A program made the translations under genes and the position numbers. From JAVHLK01 sp043806215 (GTDB lineage Bacteria; Desulfobacterota; Desulfomonilia; Desulfomonilales; Desulfomonilaceae), in NCBI GenBank assembly GCA_043806215.1, contig JAZDHD010000392.1, positions 1 to 22,444 on the forward strand: a stretch of DNA of 22,444 nucleotides. The letters are read 5' to 3'. Below, one piece after another: positions 21,739 through 22,444 of the stretch. The notes under the pieces were generated by a model, which saw only the letters and a program-made list of their open reading frames with translations, ran no database searches and was not told the DNA's origin. Numbering within the stretch: position 1 is the stretch's first letter; every line of letters starts with the position of its first letter.

Positions 21739-22444
21739 TTAGTATTTCCCTATGACTTCCCTCGCAATGGTAATCTTTTCTATTTCTTTGGTTCCTTCGT
21801 AGATCTCGACGATTTTTGCATCGCGGTAGAAGCGTTCGACGTCGTATTCGTCCATATATCCGTACCCGCCATGCAGCTGAAGGGCCTCGTCCGTCACGCG
21901 GACGGCAGTTTCCCCGGCTACGAGCTTGGCTATGGACACCAGTCTTCGGTCCGTTCGGCCGTGATCCATTAGCCAGGCGGCTTTCTGGTAGAGGGTACGG
22001 GCACTTTCGACCCGCGCAGCCATTTCCGCAATCTTGAACTGAACGCCTTGAAAGGATGCCAACGGCGCCCCGAACTGGACACGTTCTCGAACGTACGAAA
22101 CGGCCTTGTCCAGTGCTCCCTGGGCTACCCCCACTCCCTGAGCCGCGGCCACCACGCGATTGATGTTGAACAGGTGCATCACTTGAGCGAACCCTTCGCC
22201 CTCCTTGTCCCCAAGAAGGTTTTCCGGAGGTACCAGAACGTCATCGAAAGACAGTGCGGCAGTGTCCGAGGCCCGGATGCCCATCTTGCCTTTCAACTTA
22301 TTGGCCGTGAACCCCGGCCGGTCGGTTTCCACCACGACGAAACTGAACCTCTGGGTGGGTTTTGATGCGTCGGGGTTTGTCACGCATAAGAGCAGCACCA
22401 GATCGGCAATGCTGCCGTTGGTGATGAACTGTTTCGTTCCATTG
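21739..22444 (-). CDS. Acyl-CoA dehydrogenase, C-terminal part (gene runs off the window)
   Basis: This is the 3' portion (about 235 codons) of an FAD-dependent acyl-CoA dehydrogenase, which introduces a 2,3-double bond into a CoA thioester. The frame is open to the window end, where KQFITNGSIADLVLL marks the middle-domain motif. It continues with KMGIRASDTAALSFDDVLVP, RVVAAAQGVGVAQGALD, YVRERVQFGAPLASFQGVQF, QLHGGYGYMDEYDVERFYRD and IYEGTKEIEKITIAR. The Glu of YEGT aligns with the catalytic base of medium- and short-chain members. Exact chain or ring specificity cannot be decided. It is convergent with the cyclase gene; the 111-bp gap has only a small dyad (CCGTG-N5-CACGG, 21675-21689). Confidence 0.95.
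   Translation of the reverse strand, partial: NGTKQFITNGSIADLVLLLCVTNPDASKPTQRFSFVVVETDRPGFTANKLKGKMGIRASDTAALSFDDVLVPPENLLGDKEGEGFAQVMHLFNINRVVAAAQGVGVAQGALDKAVSYVRERVQFGAPLASFQGVQFKIAEMAARVESARTLYQKAAWLMDHGRTDRRLVSIAKLVAGETAVRVTDEALQLHGGYGYMDEYDVERFYRDAKIVEIYEGTKEIEKITIAREVIGKY

Overview
The window looks like a chromosomal segment of a free-living Desulfobacterota-type (deltaproteobacterial) anaerobe. This is inferred from a DctPQM TRAP transporter beside paired two-component genes, an acyl-CoA dehydrogenase, a class III cyclase, and intergenic spaces filled with GC-rich hairpin (REP-like) repeats. No marker gene fixes the genus.

Layout: 1-771 is non-coding and full of inverted repeats. 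772-4475 (minus) holds a cytosolic hybrid histidine kinase, a short histidine kinase without sensor domain, and a response regulator with an unusual C-terminal module. 4706-7837 (minus) is a TRAP operon in the order dctP-dctQ-dctM, with a strong stem-loop after dctP. 8142-8696 (plus) is a second response regulator, a paralogue of the first, divergent from dctP. 8748-9767 (minus) is a secreted FGE/SUMF1-fold protein without the catalytic cysteines. 9768-10637 is non-coding with a hairpin cluster.

10638-10712 is a tRNA-Val(CAC) gene. Its 3' part (49 bp, 10665-10713) is repeated exactly at 19038-19086. Between these att sites lies an integrative element of about 8.4 kb with all genes on the minus strand. 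Read from right to left they are: a serine recombinase, a 70-residue protein, a fusion of a helix-turn-helix, a Ser-Asp repeat region and a ribbon-helix-helix, a MerR-like regulator from an apparently leaderless promoter, two small HTH proteins, a lambda-O-like initiator with iterons inside its gene, a DnaB-type helicase, a Cys-rich protein, an excisionase and a tyrosine integrase. No capsid, tail, lysis or conjugation gene is visible, so a satellite or autonomously replicating integrative element is the best reading.

Right of the second att site is the decayed integrase of an older, related element at the same tRNA (19092-19684). It is cut off by an internally deleted IS1380-family transposase remnant (19685-20056). 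The window ends with a membrane-anchored class III nucleotide cyclase-like protein (20530-21627, plus) and the 3' part of an acyl-CoA dehydrogenase gene (21739-22444, minus).

The most noteworthy points are the lambda-like origin embedded in the initiator gene, and the Ser-Asp triad protein. The 9-bp TCNGA pattern in the coding DNA of that protein reappears around the promoter of the recombinase operon, and its N-terminal HTH resembles the recombinase's own C-terminal domain.
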